Positions 35,101 through 43,811 are shown, counted from the stretch's first letter. The stretch: 58,420 nt of DNA from JAPOQD01 sp964620555 (GCA_964620555.1 CAZUGZ010000008.1:1-58420); one strand, 5' to 3'. The notes: generated by a model from the sequence alone, not told the origin. Program-made: numbers and translations.

Positions 35101-36015
35101 AGCTACCGAATGCAGGCGCTGCGGGACAATCCACAGTGTGCCGAGCAGGAATTCCTCGGCCTGGCCGACCCGGACCCCGGTCTCAGCGTTCACCTCAGCT
35201 ATGCGGTGGATGAGGATATCGCCGCACCCTATTTGAACCTCGCCAGGAAACCCCGCCTCGCCGTGCTGCGAGAGCAGGGGGTGAATGGACAGGTTGAAAT
35301 GGCAGCAGCTTTCGAGCGGGCTGGTTTCGCCTGTTACGACGTACACATGAGTGACCTGCTGCAGGGACGTTTTCACTTGCGGGAGTTCCAGGGATTGGCG
35401 GCTTGTGGTGGCTTTTCCTATGGTGACGTGCTCGGCGCCGGCCAGGGGTGGGCCAGGACCATTCTCTTCAGCACGCTGTTGCGCGACCAGTTTCAGGCCT
35501 GGTTTGAACGCCCGGACAGTTTCACCCTGGGGGTGTGTAATGGCTGTCAGATGGTCTCCAATTTGCGGGAATTGATCCCTGGGGCGGAGTGCTGGCCGCA
35601 ATTTATCGGCAACCGTTCGGAACAGTTCGAAGCCCGTTTCTCCCTGGTCCGTGTCGAAGAAAGCCCCTCCATCCTGTTGGCGGGCATGGCCGGCTCCCAC
35701 CTGCCCATCGCCGTTGCCCACGGCGAGGGCCGGGCGCAATTTGCCGACCCGGCCAGCCAGGCCGCCGCCAGCTCCCTGGTCGCCATGCGCTTTATCGATC
35801 ATCAACTCGCAGTTACGGAAACCTATCCGGCCAACCCCAATGGCTCCCCGGAGGGCATCACCGCCTTGTCCAGTGCCGATGGCAGGGTCACTGTCATGAT
35901 GCCCCATCCGGAGCGGGTGTTTCGCAGTCAACTGTGCTCCTGGGCCCCCGCCGAATGGACCGGGGACGGCGGCTGGATGCGTCTGTTCCGCAACGCCCGA
36001 GTGTGGCTGGGATGA
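32131..36015 (+). CDS. purL: Phosphoribosylformylglycinamidine synthase
   Basis: A 1294-aa, large-type FGAM synthase of purine synthesis that converts FGAR, glutamine and ATP to FGAM. The N-terminal PurS-like part is followed by two AIRS-type ATPase halves (NSEHCRHKIFN, THNHPTAIAPFPGAGTGAGG, IHDVGAGGLANALPEL, PVGKDSLSMRT). A C-terminal glutaminase has the Cys in GVCNGCQM and the His in MMPHPERVFR. Length is normal for gammaproteobacteria. A TACAAT (-10-like) stands at 32084-32089. It is divergent from mltF and 83 bases from secD. Confidence 0.98.
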   Translation: MLILRGAAALSDFRLDKLAVRLRGIEAGIGGIRAEFVHFVAGVEELDSTQTQRLHALLDFDPQCAAETSSDSLFLVVPRIGTISPWSSKATDIAHNCGLPQLLRIERGIAYYLELPDGRQDSLRSEVAACLHDRMVEEVLPELEMAAGLFQQQAPRPLRHIDLLGGGARALAEANRELGLALAEEEMDYLLDSFRQLQRNPTDVELMMFAQANSEHCRHKIFNAGWLVDGERQPRSLFQMICNTCERGGEQVLSAYSDNAAVVQGSRAGRFYPNPEDGQYGYSREPIHLLLKVETHNHPTAIAPFPGAGTGAGGEIRDEGAVGRGAKPKAGLTGFSVSNLHIPGFPQPWEQHYGKPARLASALEIMLEGPIGGAAFNNEFGRPNLCGYFRTWETPVMGPDGLELRGYHKPIMIAGGYGNIRQQHVAKGKFASGARLLVLGGPAMLIGLGGGAASSLASGQSAEDLDFASVQRQNPELQRRCQEVIDRCWQLGEDNPIAFIHDVGAGGLANALPELVKDGGRGGCLELRAVPSAESGLSPLEIWCNESQERYVLALAAQDLPRFDEICRRERCPYAVLGEATEAPDFEVRDRHFDNRPVALPLSVLFGKPPRMHRQFQRRSLQLPALALPESTLGEALERVLRLPAVASKQFLITIGDRSVTGMVVRDQMVGPWQVPVADCAVTTVAYDSRAGEAMAMGERTPLALVDGPASGRMAVAEAITNIAPARIGALGDVKLSANWMCAAGHGREDQVLFDTVHAVAMEFCPALGLTIPVGKDSLSMRTTWQEDGQEKAVTAPVSLIVSAFAPVLDVDATLTPQLQVPIEEHPLFLFDVSGGQQRLGGSALAQVYGQLGNEVPDVEHPTRLAGLFQLVQQAMQQQMLLAYHDRSDGGLFTTVLEMAFAGHCGFHLDIEALGEDAVAALFNEEAGAVLQVCTDQVQRFTELARQLGVSSCLLPLGRVLAGDEVLVNAGTRCLWRDSRSRLQQVWSETSYRMQALRDNPQCAEQEFLGLADPDPGLSVHLSYAVDEDIAAPYLNLARKPRLAVLREQGVNGQVEMAAAFERAGFACYDVHMSDLLQGRFHLREFQGLAACGGFSYGDVLGAGQGWARTILFSTLLRDQFQAWFERPDSFTLGVCNGCQMVSNLRELIPGAECWPQFIGNRSEQFEARFSLVRVEESPSILLAGMAGSHLPIAVAHGEGRAQFADPASQAAASSLVAMRFIDHQLAVTETYPANPNGSPEGITALSSADGRVTVMMPHPERVFRSQLCSWAPAEWTGDGGWMRLFRNARVWLG

Positions 36016-36098
36016 TGGCGAACCCATCGGAACCGCTCCCCACTGGACATGTTCGGCGGCTGGGCCAATAATGCCGCGTATTTTTCGTTGAGCCGCGC

Positions 36099-37979
36099 AT
36101 GCTGAACCGTTATCCGACGTGGAAGAATCTGTTGATCCTGGGTCTGGTGACCTTTGGCTTCCTCTATGCCGCCCCCAATCTGTACGCTCCCGATCCCGCT
36201 TTGCAAATCAGTGGCGAGAGCAGCGCTCAGATCATCGACGGTCGCATCCTTGCGCGGGCAACCGCGGCCCTGGAGGCGGGCAACATCGCCTATTTTGGTG
36301 AAACGGTGGGCGCGCGAGGAGCCAGCGGTTTGATTCGCCTGCACCAGCGGGACGCTCAGCTGCCGGCGCAGCGGCTGGTACAGCGCGCCCTGGGGGATGC
36401 CTATGTCGTGGCGCTCAACCTGGCCCAGAATACCCCCCCGTGGCTGACGAAGCTCGCTGCGCAACCGATGAAATATGGCCTGGACCTCAGTGGGGGTGTG
36501 CATTTCAAGCTGGAGGTGGACACCGAGGCGGCCGTTGCCCGGCGGATGGAGTTCTACCTCAGCAGTATCAAGAAGCTGATGCGGGAGGAAGGCCTGCGCG
36601 GATTCCTCAGCGACACCGACAATGGGGAAATCGAGGGCCGGTTCCGCACCGAAGCGTTACGCGAGCAGGCCCTTGAGGCGGTTCGCGAACGCTTTCCCGA
36701 ATTGCAACTGAGCCGGCTGGACGGGCAACCGGAGTGGGCTTTTCGTGCCGCCATGTCGGAGGCCAGCCGCAGGGAAATCGGCAGGTACGCGCTGACCCAG
36801 AACCTCACTACCCTGCGCAACCGGGTCAATGAACTGGGCGTGTCCGAACCGCTGGTGCAGCCCCAGGGCGCCAGCCGCATCGTCGTCGAATTGCCCGGCA
36901 TTCAGGATACGGCGGAGGCGAAGCGCATTCTCGGCAAGACCGCCAACCTGGAATTTCGTCTGGTGGCCCGTGCCGACGCACCGCTTTCGTCCAAACAGGA
37001 ATTCGGCTATCGCGGCCAGGCCCGGGCCGGTGCCAGCGAATGGCTGGAGCGGGAGGTGATCATCAGCGGCGAGCAGGTCTCCAACGCCCAGGCCAGTTTC
37101 GATCAGAACGGTCGCCCCAATGTCAACATCGATCTCGATTCAGAGGGTGGGGCCCTCATGCACCGGGCCACCCGCAACAATATCAAACGGCGGATGGGCG
37201 TGTTGTTTATCGAGCGCAAACACCGCACTCGCTACCAGCGCAATGAAGCGGGAGAGGAAGTGGTAGTAAAAACGCCCTACGATGAGAGGAAGGTAATCAC
37301 CGCGCCGGTGATCCAGTCGGCGCTGGGAGCGCAGTTCCAGATTACCGGTCTGGACAGCCCCCAGGAGGCCTCGGAACTGGCCCTGTTGCTGCGCGCCGGT
37401 GCCCTGGCGGCACCCATGGATTTCGTCGAAGAGCGCACCGTCGGGCCGTCGCTGGGAGCGGAGAACATCGCCCAGGGCCTGCGCTCGGTACAGGTGGGGC
37501 TGCTGCTGGTAATGCTGTTCATGATAGCCTACTACCGCATGCTGGGAGTGGCCGCCGTGATTGCCCTGAGCTGTAACCTGGTGTTGCTGGTGGCTTTCAT
37601 GTCGCTGTTGGGTGCGACACTGACCCTGCCAGGCATCGCTGGTATCGTGTTGACAGTGGGCATGGCGGTGGATGCCAACGTGTTGATTTTCTCTCGCATC
37701 CGCGAGGAAATCAGGAATGGAATGTCACCGCAGATGGCCATTCACTCCGGTTTCGAACGGGCGGTAGTGACCATTCTCGATGCCAACGTCACCACCCTGC
37801 TGGTGGCCTTGATTCTGTATGCGGTTGGCACCGGGCCGGTCAAGGGGTTCGCAGTGACGCTGTCGATCGGCATCGTCACCTCCATGTTTACTGCCATCCT
37901 GGGCACCCGCGCGCTGGTAAATCTGTACTACGGGGGGCGCAGCGTGAAACGCCTGCAAATCGGCTGGGTGCGGACTTGA
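36099..37979 (+). CDS. secD: Protein translocase subunit SecD
   Basis: A 626-aa membrane protein of the SecDF complex, which uses the proton motive force to pull exported chains across. The N-terminal helix (about 8-25) precedes the large periplasmic P1 domain. The motif GLDLSGGVHF is near residue 128, and five further helices follow from about 470 (VGLLLVMLFMIAYYRMLG, MAVDANVLIFSRIREE). The usual upstream tgt-yajC pair is absent; purL stands there instead. It overlaps secF by TTGA. Confidence 0.97.
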   Translation: MLNRYPTWKNLLILGLVTFGFLYAAPNLYAPDPALQISGESSAQIIDGRILARATAALEAGNIAYFGETVGARGASGLIRLHQRDAQLPAQRLVQRALGDAYVVALNLAQNTPPWLTKLAAQPMKYGLDLSGGVHFKLEVDTEAAVARRMEFYLSSIKKLMREEGLRGFLSDTDNGEIEGRFRTEALREQALEAVRERFPELQLSRLDGQPEWAFRAAMSEASRREIGRYALTQNLTTLRNRVNELGVSEPLVQPQGASRIVVELPGIQDTAEAKRILGKTANLEFRLVARADAPLSSKQEFGYRGQARAGASEWLEREVIISGEQVSNAQASFDQNGRPNVNIDLDSEGGALMHRATRNNIKRRMGVLFIERKHRTRYQRNEAGEEVVVKTPYDERKVITAPVIQSALGAQFQITGLDSPQEASELALLLRAGALAAPMDFVEERTVGPSLGAENIAQGLRSVQVGLLLVMLFMIAYYRMLGVAAVIALSCNLVLLVAFMSLLGATLTLPGIAGIVLTVGMAVDANVLIFSRIREEIRNGMSPQMAIHSGFERAVVTILDANVTTLLVALILYAVGTGPVKGFAVTLSIGIVTSMFTAILGTRALVNLYYGGRSVKRLQIGWVRT

Positions 37980-38887
37980 AAACCATCAACTTCATGGGGC
38001 AGCGCCGCCTGGCAGCACTGTTTTCGCTGCTGGTGGTGGCCGGCTCGGTGTTTTCCCTGGCTACCCGGCAACTCAATTGGGGGCTGGATTTCACCGGCGG
38101 TACCCTGGCGGAAGTCCACTATAGTGAAGTCGCACCCCTGGCCGCCATCCGCGAGACCCTGAACAATGGTGGCTTCGCAGGCGCCAGTGTGGTGCGCTTC
38201 GGCTCCGACCGCGACGTCATGATTCGCCTGCCCCAGGGTTACTCGGACGAGGATGGAGCGCAATTGCTGACGCTGTTGCAGGATGCCTATGCCGGTACCG
38301 TGGAATTGCGCCGCAGTGAGTTTGTCGGCCCCCAGGTTGGCGACGAATTGCGCGATCAGGGTGGTCTGGCCCTGCTGCTGGCGCTGGGTCTGGTGATGCT
38401 GTACGTGGCCTTCCGCTTTCAGTTGAAATTTTCGCTGGGCGCGGTGGCGGCGCTGGCCCACGACGTGCTGATCACGCTGGGATTCTTTTCCGTGTTGCGC
38501 CTGGAATTCGACCTCACCGTGCTGGCCGCGCTGCTGGCGGTCATCGGTTATTCGCTCAACGACACCATCGTCGTGTCGGACCGCATTCGCGAGAACTTCC
38601 GCAAGATTCGCAAGGCGGAACCAGTGCAGGTAATCAACATTTCCCTGACCGAAACGCTGGGCCGTACCCTGGTTACCTCACTGACTACCCTGATGGTCCT
38701 GTTTGCCCTGTTCCTGTTTGGTGGGGAGATGATTCACGGCTTTGCCGTCGCCTTGATCGTGGGGGTGATGATCGGTACCTACTCCTCCATCTACGTAGCG
38801 GCCAGCACCCTGATGTGGCTGGGTATCGACAAGGAAGACCTGCTGGTCCCGGTGAAGGAGGGTGCGGAGGTCGACACCCGGCCCTGA
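37976..38887 (+). CDS. secF: Protein translocase subunit SecF
   Basis: A 303-aa partner of SecD with six membrane helices. The first periplasmic motif is GLDFTGGT. The conserved helix 4 region is GYSLNDTIVVSDRIRENFRK. The start is TTG overlapping the secD stop, coding MKTINFMGQRR; no better ATG is available at the right place. It is convergent with suhB after 32 bases. Confidence 0.97.
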   Translation: MKTINFMGQRRLAALFSLLVVAGSVFSLATRQLNWGLDFTGGTLAEVHYSEVAPLAAIRETLNNGGFAGASVVRFGSDRDVMIRLPQGYSDEDGAQLLTLLQDAYAGTVELRRSEFVGPQVGDELRDQGGLALLLALGLVMLYVAFRFQLKFSLGAVAALAHDVLITLGFFSVLRLEFDLTVLAALLAVIGYSLNDTIVVSDRIRENFRKIRKAEPVQVINISLTETLGRTLVTSLTTLMVLFALFLFGGEMIHGFAVALIVGVMIGTYSSIYVAASTLMWLGIDKEDLLVPVKEGAEVDTRP

Positions 38888-38919
38888 CGCAGTGGAGATA
38901 CGAACCGCAGAGGTGTCGA

Positions 38920-39741
38920 CTACCTGTGCAGAGCCTCCGCGGTGGGTACTCCCAGTCTGGCATGGGCGGCCTGCAGAACCGCCTTGAAACACTTCGGATT
39001 GCCGCAAACCACCTGGCCGCTATCCAGATAGCCGCTGCCACCGTCGAGGTCGGCGATCAGCCCTCCGGCCTCCTGAATCAACAGTGCCCCCGCTGCAATA
39101 TCCCAACTTGCCAGGCCGGTATGCCAGAAGGCGTCGAGGCGGCCGGCGGCCACATAGGCCAGGTCCAGCGCCGCCGAGCCCATGGTGCGCACCACCGCGC
39201 CCTGGGTGCCCACCGCCGCGACGGTATCGAGTTGGGCCGTCAGGTGGTCGGGATTGCCCTGCCGAAACGGCAGCCCGGTACCGAGCAGGGCGTTGAACAG
39301 GCTGTCGCGGCTGCTAACCCGGATTCGACGCCCGTTGAGGTAGGCTCCACGACCCCGGCTGGCAGTGAATTCCTCGCCCCGTATGGGGTCCAGTACCACC
39401 GCGTGTTCCATACTATTCCGATACTCACAGGCGATGGATACCGCAAAATGGGGCAGGCCATGGATGAAATTGGTAGTGCCGTCCAGGGGGTCGACGAACC
39501 AGCGGAATTCGCTGTCCGGGTCGCCGCTGAGACCGCCTTCCTCCCCCAGAAAGGCGTGGTCTGGATAGGTTTTGCCCAATTGCTGGAGAATTTCCCGCTC
39601 CACGGTGCGGTCCACATCAGTCACGAAATCGTTGAGTCCCTTGGCTTCGATAGCGATGCGGTCGAGGCGTTCGCCGGCTTTCGCTATCAATTTGCCGGCC
39701 CTGCGGGCGGCGCGCAGGGCCATGTGGGTGGTCGGCTCCAT
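38920..39741 (-). CDS. suhB: Inositol-1-monophosphatase SuhB
   Basis: A 273-aa magnesium-dependent, lithium-sensitive phosphatase. Metal motifs are FLGEEGG, VDPLDGTTNFIHG and SWDIAAGALL. In gammaproteobacteria SuhB also binds the rRNA transcription antitermination complex. ATG at 39741 is used; the longer open frame begins upstream with a non-coding-like stretch. It lies back to back with trmJ, as in Pseudomonas. Confidence 0.95.
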   Translation of the reverse strand: MEPTTHMALRAARRAGKLIAKAGERLDRIAIEAKGLNDFVTDVDRTVEREILQQLGKTYPDHAFLGEEGGLSGDPDSEFRWFVDPLDGTTNFIHGLPHFAVSIACEYRNSMEHAVVLDPIRGEEFTASRGRGAYLNGRRIRVSSRDSLFNALLGTGLPFRQGNPDHLTAQLDTVAAVGTQGAVVRTMGSAALDLAYVAAGRLDAFWHTGLASWDIAAGALLIQEAGGLIADLDGGSGYLDSGQVVCGNPKCFKAVLQAAHARLGVPTAEALHR

Positions 39742-39777
39742 GGTGTTTTCCAGTGCGGGTAAAAGCGCTGCACAAAA

Positions 39778-39783
39778 GTATAG
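39778..39783 (-). promoter_or_regulatory. Extended -10 promoter element of suhB
   Basis: On the minus strand TGCTATACT gives an extended -10 (TATACT). The transcript would start about 30 bases before the suhB ATG. Confidence 0.5.
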
Positions 39784-39880
39784 CAGGTCTGCCAAACCCG
39801 TACTCTGTAACCGGGACAAAGCTGGATAGACAAGAATAACTCTCTGATAAACATAAATTTTATTATCAATTGATGGCGAT

Positions 39881-39909
39881 TTGGTGCAATATGCGGTCTA
39901 CACTACGCT
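39881..39909 (+). promoter_or_regulatory. Candidate promoter of trmJ
   Basis: TTGGTG (39881-39886), a 17-base spacer and TACGCT (39904-39909). It would leave a very short leader, which supports the ATG at 39932 rather than the one at 39917. Confidence 0.35.
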
Positions 39910-39931
39910 CCACCCAATGCTGCCCGCAATC

Positions 39932-40669
39932 ATGGATTCAGTCCGTATCGTCCTGGTCAATACCAGCCATCCCGGTAACATCGGGGGGGTGGCACGCGCC
40001 ATGAAAAACATGGGCCTGTCCGAACTTTTTCTGGTGGCCCCCAGCAATTACCCCGATCCACAGGCGGTCTGGCGAGCTGCGGCGGCGGTGGATGTGCTGG
40101 ATTCCGCCACGGTCGTGGACAGCCTGGCCGAGGCGCTGGCCGACTGCCACTTCGCGGTGGCCAGCAGTGCCCGCGGGCGGCGCATTCCCTGGCCCACCCT
40201 GGACCCGCGTCGCTGTGCCCGGGAAATTCTCACCCGGGCAGAGGCGGGGGCCAGGGTGGCGGTGGTTTTCGGGCCGGAGCACAGTGGTCTGAGCAATCGG
40301 GAACTGCAACTGTGCCAATTGCATCTGCAAATTCCAGCGGCCGAGGACTACCCCAGCCTCAACCTGGCCATGGCGGTGCAAATCGTTGCCTACGAACTGC
40401 GCATGGCGTCAATGGCGGCGGACTTGCCGGCGTCGTCCGAGGCCCACTGGGACAGCCCCCCGGCCAGTGTGGAAGATATGGAACGCTACTACCTGCACCT
40501 GGCATCCACCCTCGCCGAAATCGGTTTTCTCGACCCGGCGGCGCCGCGCCAGTTGATGAGCCGCCTGCGACGCCTGTATTCCCGAATTCAACCCGACCAG
40601 ATGGAACTCAATATCCTGCGGGGCATTTTGACCGAGACCTCAAAGGCCATTGCCGACAGCAGGAAGTAG
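39932..40669 (+). CDS. trmJ: tRNA (Cm32/Um32) 2'-O-methyltransferase TrmJ
   Basis: A 245-aa SPOUT methyltransferase acting on position 32 of tRNA. Motifs are IVLVNTSHPGNIGGVARAMK at the start, VAVVFGPEHSGLSNREL in the middle, and the knot motif PSLNLAMAVQIVAYEL. The ATG at 39932 (MDSVRIVLVN) best matches homologues; ATG 39917 would add five residues. It is divergent from suhB and convergent with the hydrolase gene 12 bases away. Confidence 0.94.
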   Translation: MDSVRIVLVNTSHPGNIGGVARAMKNMGLSELFLVAPSNYPDPQAVWRAAAAVDVLDSATVVDSLAEALADCHFAVASSARGRRIPWPTLDPRRCAREILTRAEAGARVAVVFGPEHSGLSNRELQLCQLHLQIPAAEDYPSLNLAMAVQIVAYELRMASMAADLPASSEAHWDSPPASVEDMERYYLHLASTLAEIGFLDPAAPRQLMSRLRRLYSRIQPDQMELNILRGILTETSKAIADSRK

Positions 40670-40681
40670 GGTACGGATTCT

Positions 40682-41686
40682 TCATCGGTCATCCAGCACA
40701 AAGTAAAACAGGCAATCACTGCTGGCGACATCCGGTCGGGTAGTTGCCATGAACAGGCGCAGGGCCTGTCGTGGATAGAGTTGCCCGTCCTCTACCCTGA
40801 AAAAATCCTCTACCCGATGCGGGTGAGCGGCATCGCTGGTCACCTGCAGTCGCTCGAGAGCATCGGCCTGCAACCAGCCAATCCTGTCCAACTCTCCCAA
40901 CGGCGTGGTGTTGAACTTCTCGATATCGACCCGTACGGTAAGCTCGCAGTCGGGCAAGGGGTGCTCGGCAAAGCGGACCTGCGTAGGCCGGCGCAGTTCC
41001 AGCCGCATCGGATGGTGAGAGATTTCCAGCCTGGCCTGGACATCGAGTACGTCCCGAGCCGTGAAATATCGATGGATTCCTGCGTCTGCCACCCGTCGGG
41101 ACGACTCGTCCGCAGCCCCACCCACTTCTATGGTCACCTGTGGGCAACCCAAGGCCTGTTCCATCAGCGAGCCCAGTTGCAGCTCGGTCACGATCAAATG
41201 CCGCACAAACAGGCTCACCAGGCTGCGCTGCTCCCGGGAGCCGCCCACGGCGATGGCAAAGGCCGGGCTCGAGCCGGAGGTATTGTGCAAATCCACCAGC
41301 GCCTCGGGCCGCAGTTGGCGAATGTGTTGCAGCATGTTCGACGCCAGTTGCCCCTGCCTGTCCCCGCCGGGCGAACCGAAACAACGGTTGAGGTCGCGCT
41401 CGCCAGGAGGCTGACGAAAGGAGAACCGCGGTTCCAGCAGGGCGGCACGCACCCCGCAGATCAGCACCACCACGGTAACCGCCGGCCTTGTGCCACGTCG
41501 CAACCAGCGGTGAACCGCCTCCAGCCCCGACGGTTCGTTGCCGTGAGACAGGGTCACCAGCACGCGGCTGCGCGAACTGTCCTCGCCGGTGAGCTGAATC
41601 GCCGTCGGACCACCCAACTGCTGCAGGAAATCCTCGATTCCCGGTTTCACCTCCCAGGGCTGCGGGTCACACCAGGTCCGGATCAC
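40682..41686 (-). CDS. Succinylglutamate desuccinylase/aspartoacylase-family zinc hydrolase
   Basis: A 334-aa M14-type hydrolase. Zinc ligands are visible as LSHGNEPSG (His and Glu) and ALVDLHNTSG (third ligand His). The catalytic Glu is probably in QVTIEVGG. The C-terminal ~110 residues form the beta domain typical of AstE/AspA proteins. It starts with an ATGA overlap inside the preceding GCS2-type ligase, so the two are surely made together. The substrate is probably an N-acyl or gamma-glutamyl-type amide; this is inference. Confidence 0.82.
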   Translation of the reverse strand: MIRTWCDPQPWEVKPGIEDFLQQLGGPTAIQLTGEDSSRSRVLVTLSHGNEPSGLEAVHRWLRRGTRPAVTVVVLICGVRAALLEPRFSFRQPPGERDLNRCFGSPGGDRQGQLASNMLQHIRQLRPEALVDLHNTSGSSPAFAIAVGGSREQRSLVSLFVRHLIVTELQLGSLMEQALGCPQVTIEVGGAADESSRRVADAGIHRYFTARDVLDVQARLEISHHPMRLELRRPTQVRFAEHPLPDCELTVRVDIEKFNTTPLGELDRIGWLQADALERLQVTSDAAHPHRVEDFFRVEDGQLYPRQALRLFMATTRPDVASSDCLFYFVLDDR

Positions 41687-43152
41687 CAGGTCGCCACCGG
41701 GTTGCCTTCCATCACGTGCTCGGTGTAATCGGCCAACATGCGGCTGCAGGCGACCGCCACGTCGTGCCGTTGCCGATAGTGCTCGAAGCGGCGCAACTGC
41801 CAGGTCGCACCGGTGGTGCGGGTTTCCAGCCGCTGTTCAACAATCTGCCACAGGGGGTCACTGTCACTGGCAGCCACTCCCAGTTGCTCCAGGCCCCGTT
41901 GGCCGCGGGGCAGGAACTCTTCAATCAGTTCGGTCACCGGCCGTTCCTCCAGTCCACCCCGGAATCTGCGTGGCCAGAGTAACCTGGCATCCAGGCCGTG
42001 TTGCGCTGCGCGATAAAAATTGTATTCCGCCATTTTGAAAGGCAGGCGGGCGATGTATTCGTCCACATCCGAGGCGATGGCCACGGTCCAGCCGATGGAC
42101 AGGGCCGCATTCGCCAGCATGTCGAATATGGTGGGGCCCGCCGGCAACGCCCGAAACTCGATGCGCAGATGCCCGCCCTGCTTGGGTTCGTATACCGCCC
42201 GGTGCCACGACCACACGGTGCCGTGGTGCATGCACAATTCCGGCAGCAGGGGCGGAGAGTGCTGTTCGGTGTCGAAAAGTACCGGCAACAGCGGATGGAA
42301 CAGGGCTACGTTCTCGGCAAAGAGTTCCCATGCGCTGCGCCGCATCCAGCCGCTACCGAACCAGACGCGGGCCGGCTGTTGCCGGACCGGATGGTCCCGG
42401 GTACGAAAATCCACACTCTGCTTGAACAGGGCGATACGCGATTCCTGCCACAATCTCTTGCCCGCGATGAGCGGGGAGTTGGCCGCCAGCGCCAGTACCA
42501 GCGGCGCCATCAACTGCGCCGCATTGTAGTAGCGGGCGAAGCGCTCGGCGGTCACCCGCAAGTGCACCTGGAACGAGGTATTGGCCCCTTCCACGGTCAG
42601 GCCCTCTCCCAGAATCTTCAGGCGGTCCCTGCCATTGATGTCGATCCTGGTGTGGCCACCACGCAGACCGCACAGGTTCCGGGTCAGTGCGTGATAGCGG
42701 GGCCGGTCCGTCATGTACTGCTGATTGAGATGTTCTTCGGTCAGGGTAGGCAGGATGCCGATGGGCAGGATATTGGCATCGATGCCACGCGCCAGGGCCT
42801 GTAAATGGTCGAGAAAATCTCTCAGTTCCCTCTCCATGGTGCTGAAGGGCACCCCGGAAGCCGCCACGGGGCTGAGGTTGAATTCCAGGTTGTAGCGATT
42901 GAGTTCCGGGGTCAGTTGCGGATGATCGGCCAGTACCAGCAGCTCTTCGTTAACCGCCGCCGGGCGGAAGTGGTCGTCCACCAGGTAGAGCTCCAACTCT
43001 GCGCCGATGCTTGGCTCGTCGCGGTTGAAAGGGGGCGTCTCCAGCAATTCCTTCTGCACCGCCAACTGCTGCTCCAGGCGCACGCTGAATTCCCGGTATT
43101 CCTCTTCGCTGAAGGTATCCTTGTAGATTACTTCGCCCATGGTGGTGTCCAC
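41683..43152 (-). CDS. Carboxylate-amine ligase, glutamate-cysteine ligase (GCS2-like) family
   Basis: A 489-aa ATP-dependent ligase of the glutamate-cysteine ligase superfamily. The N-terminal acidic strand is SIGAELELYLVD and the substrate strand YNLEFNLSPV. It also shows TRIDINGRDR and a long helical C-terminus. It is not the classical gamma-GCS of E. coli (GshA), and it may join a different amine. A second ATG (43140) is possible. The pair sits on the strand opposite to isc, exactly between trmJ and iscR where cysE stands in Pseudomonas. Confidence 0.8.
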   Translation of the reverse strand: MDTTMGEVIYKDTFSEEEYREFSVRLEQQLAVQKELLETPPFNRDEPSIGAELELYLVDDHFRPAAVNEELLVLADHPQLTPELNRYNLEFNLSPVAASGVPFSTMERELRDFLDHLQALARGIDANILPIGILPTLTEEHLNQQYMTDRPRYHALTRNLCGLRGGHTRIDINGRDRLKILGEGLTVEGANTSFQVHLRVTAERFARYYNAAQLMAPLVLALAANSPLIAGKRLWQESRIALFKQSVDFRTRDHPVRQQPARVWFGSGWMRRSAWELFAENVALFHPLLPVLFDTEQHSPPLLPELCMHHGTVWSWHRAVYEPKQGGHLRIEFRALPAGPTIFDMLANAALSIGWTVAIASDVDEYIARLPFKMAEYNFYRAAQHGLDARLLWPRRFRGGLEERPVTELIEEFLPRGQRGLEQLGVAASDSDPLWQIVEQRLETRTTGATWQLRRFEHYRQRHDVAVACSRMLADYTEHVMEGNPVATW

Positions 43153-43233
43153 CCGGTGGAACGCCTGCAGTCTAGTGTAACCCTTGCGATATCGCGAGGG
43201 GGCCGAATGGCCGTCTCTACAGGGGTTTGAAAA

Positions 43234-43258
43234 ATACTTGATTATTTTGCTTGGTTAT
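43234..43258 (+). promoter_or_regulatory. Type 1 IscR binding site
   Basis: The 25 bases agree with the E. coli type 1 IscR consensus (ATASYYGACTRWWWYAGTCRRSTAT) at 20 positions. The two outer blocks ATACTTGA and GGTTAT fit best. It covers the -35 of the iscR promoter, as expected for [2Fe-2S]-IscR autorepression. Confidence 0.75.
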
Positions 43259-43266
43259 TGCATACT
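43238..43266 (+). promoter_or_regulatory. iscR promoter
   Basis: TTGATT (43238-43243), a 17-base spacer and CATACT (43261-43266) with TG just upstream. The transcript would begin about 22 bases before the iscR ATG at 43295, which has GAGGA upstream. Confidence 0.65.
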
Positions 43267-43294
43267 GAGCTTCGGAATTTACTGAGGATCGGCC

Positions 43295-43774
43295 ATGCGC
43301 CTCACCACCAAAGGTCGTTACGCCGTTACCGCCATGCTGGATCTGGCGATTCACGCAGATTGTGGTCCGGTGAATCTGGCGGCGATAGCCGGGCGGCAGA
43401 ACATCTCTCTGCCCTACCTGGAGCAACTCTTTTCCCAGTTGCGCCGTGGCGGGCTGGTGCAGAGCGTGCGTGGCCCCGGCGGAGGCTATTGCCTGAGTCG
43501 GCCCGGACGGCAGATACGCGTGGCAGATATCGTCGACGCCGTAGACGAGAAGGTGGATGCCACCGAGTGTGGCGGTTCCACCGATTGCCAGCATGGCAAG
43601 ATTTGCCTGACCCATCACCTTTGGTGTGACCTGAGTGACCAGATTCGTGGTTTTCTCAACGGCATCAGCCTCGGCAGCCTGGTGGAACGTCGTGAGGTAC
43701 AGAGTATCGCCGTCCGCCAGGAAGCCGCCTGGGCTGAGCAGCTTGGGCCGCCATTGCGGGAAATGACGGCTTGA
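43295..43774 (+). CDS. iscR: Fe-S cluster regulator IscR
   Basis: A 159-aa Rrf2-family regulator. A winged helix covers about residues 1-65 (MRLTTKGRYAVTAMLDLA, QNISLPYLEQLFSQLRR). The [2Fe-2S] ligands Cys92, Cys98, Cys104 and His107 are all present (ECGGSTDCQHGKICLTHHLW), at the same numbers as in E. coli. It senses cluster status and represses isc through the site at 43234-43258. It is the first gene of the operon. Confidence 0.97.
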   Translation: MRLTTKGRYAVTAMLDLAIHADCGPVNLAAIAGRQNISLPYLEQLFSQLRRGGLVQSVRGPGGGYCLSRPGRQIRVADIVDAVDEKVDATECGGSTDCQHGKICLTHHLWCDLSDQIRGFLNGISLGSLVERREVQSIAVRQEAAWAEQLGPPLREMTA

Positions 43775-43811
43775 CGGGGCCGGCGTGGCAAGCGAGAGGG
43801 AGGCGAAGAAA

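Noticed and set aside
34021..36027. 668-codon open frame on the minus strand
   Set aside because: Antisense of purL, whose motifs are beyond doubt.
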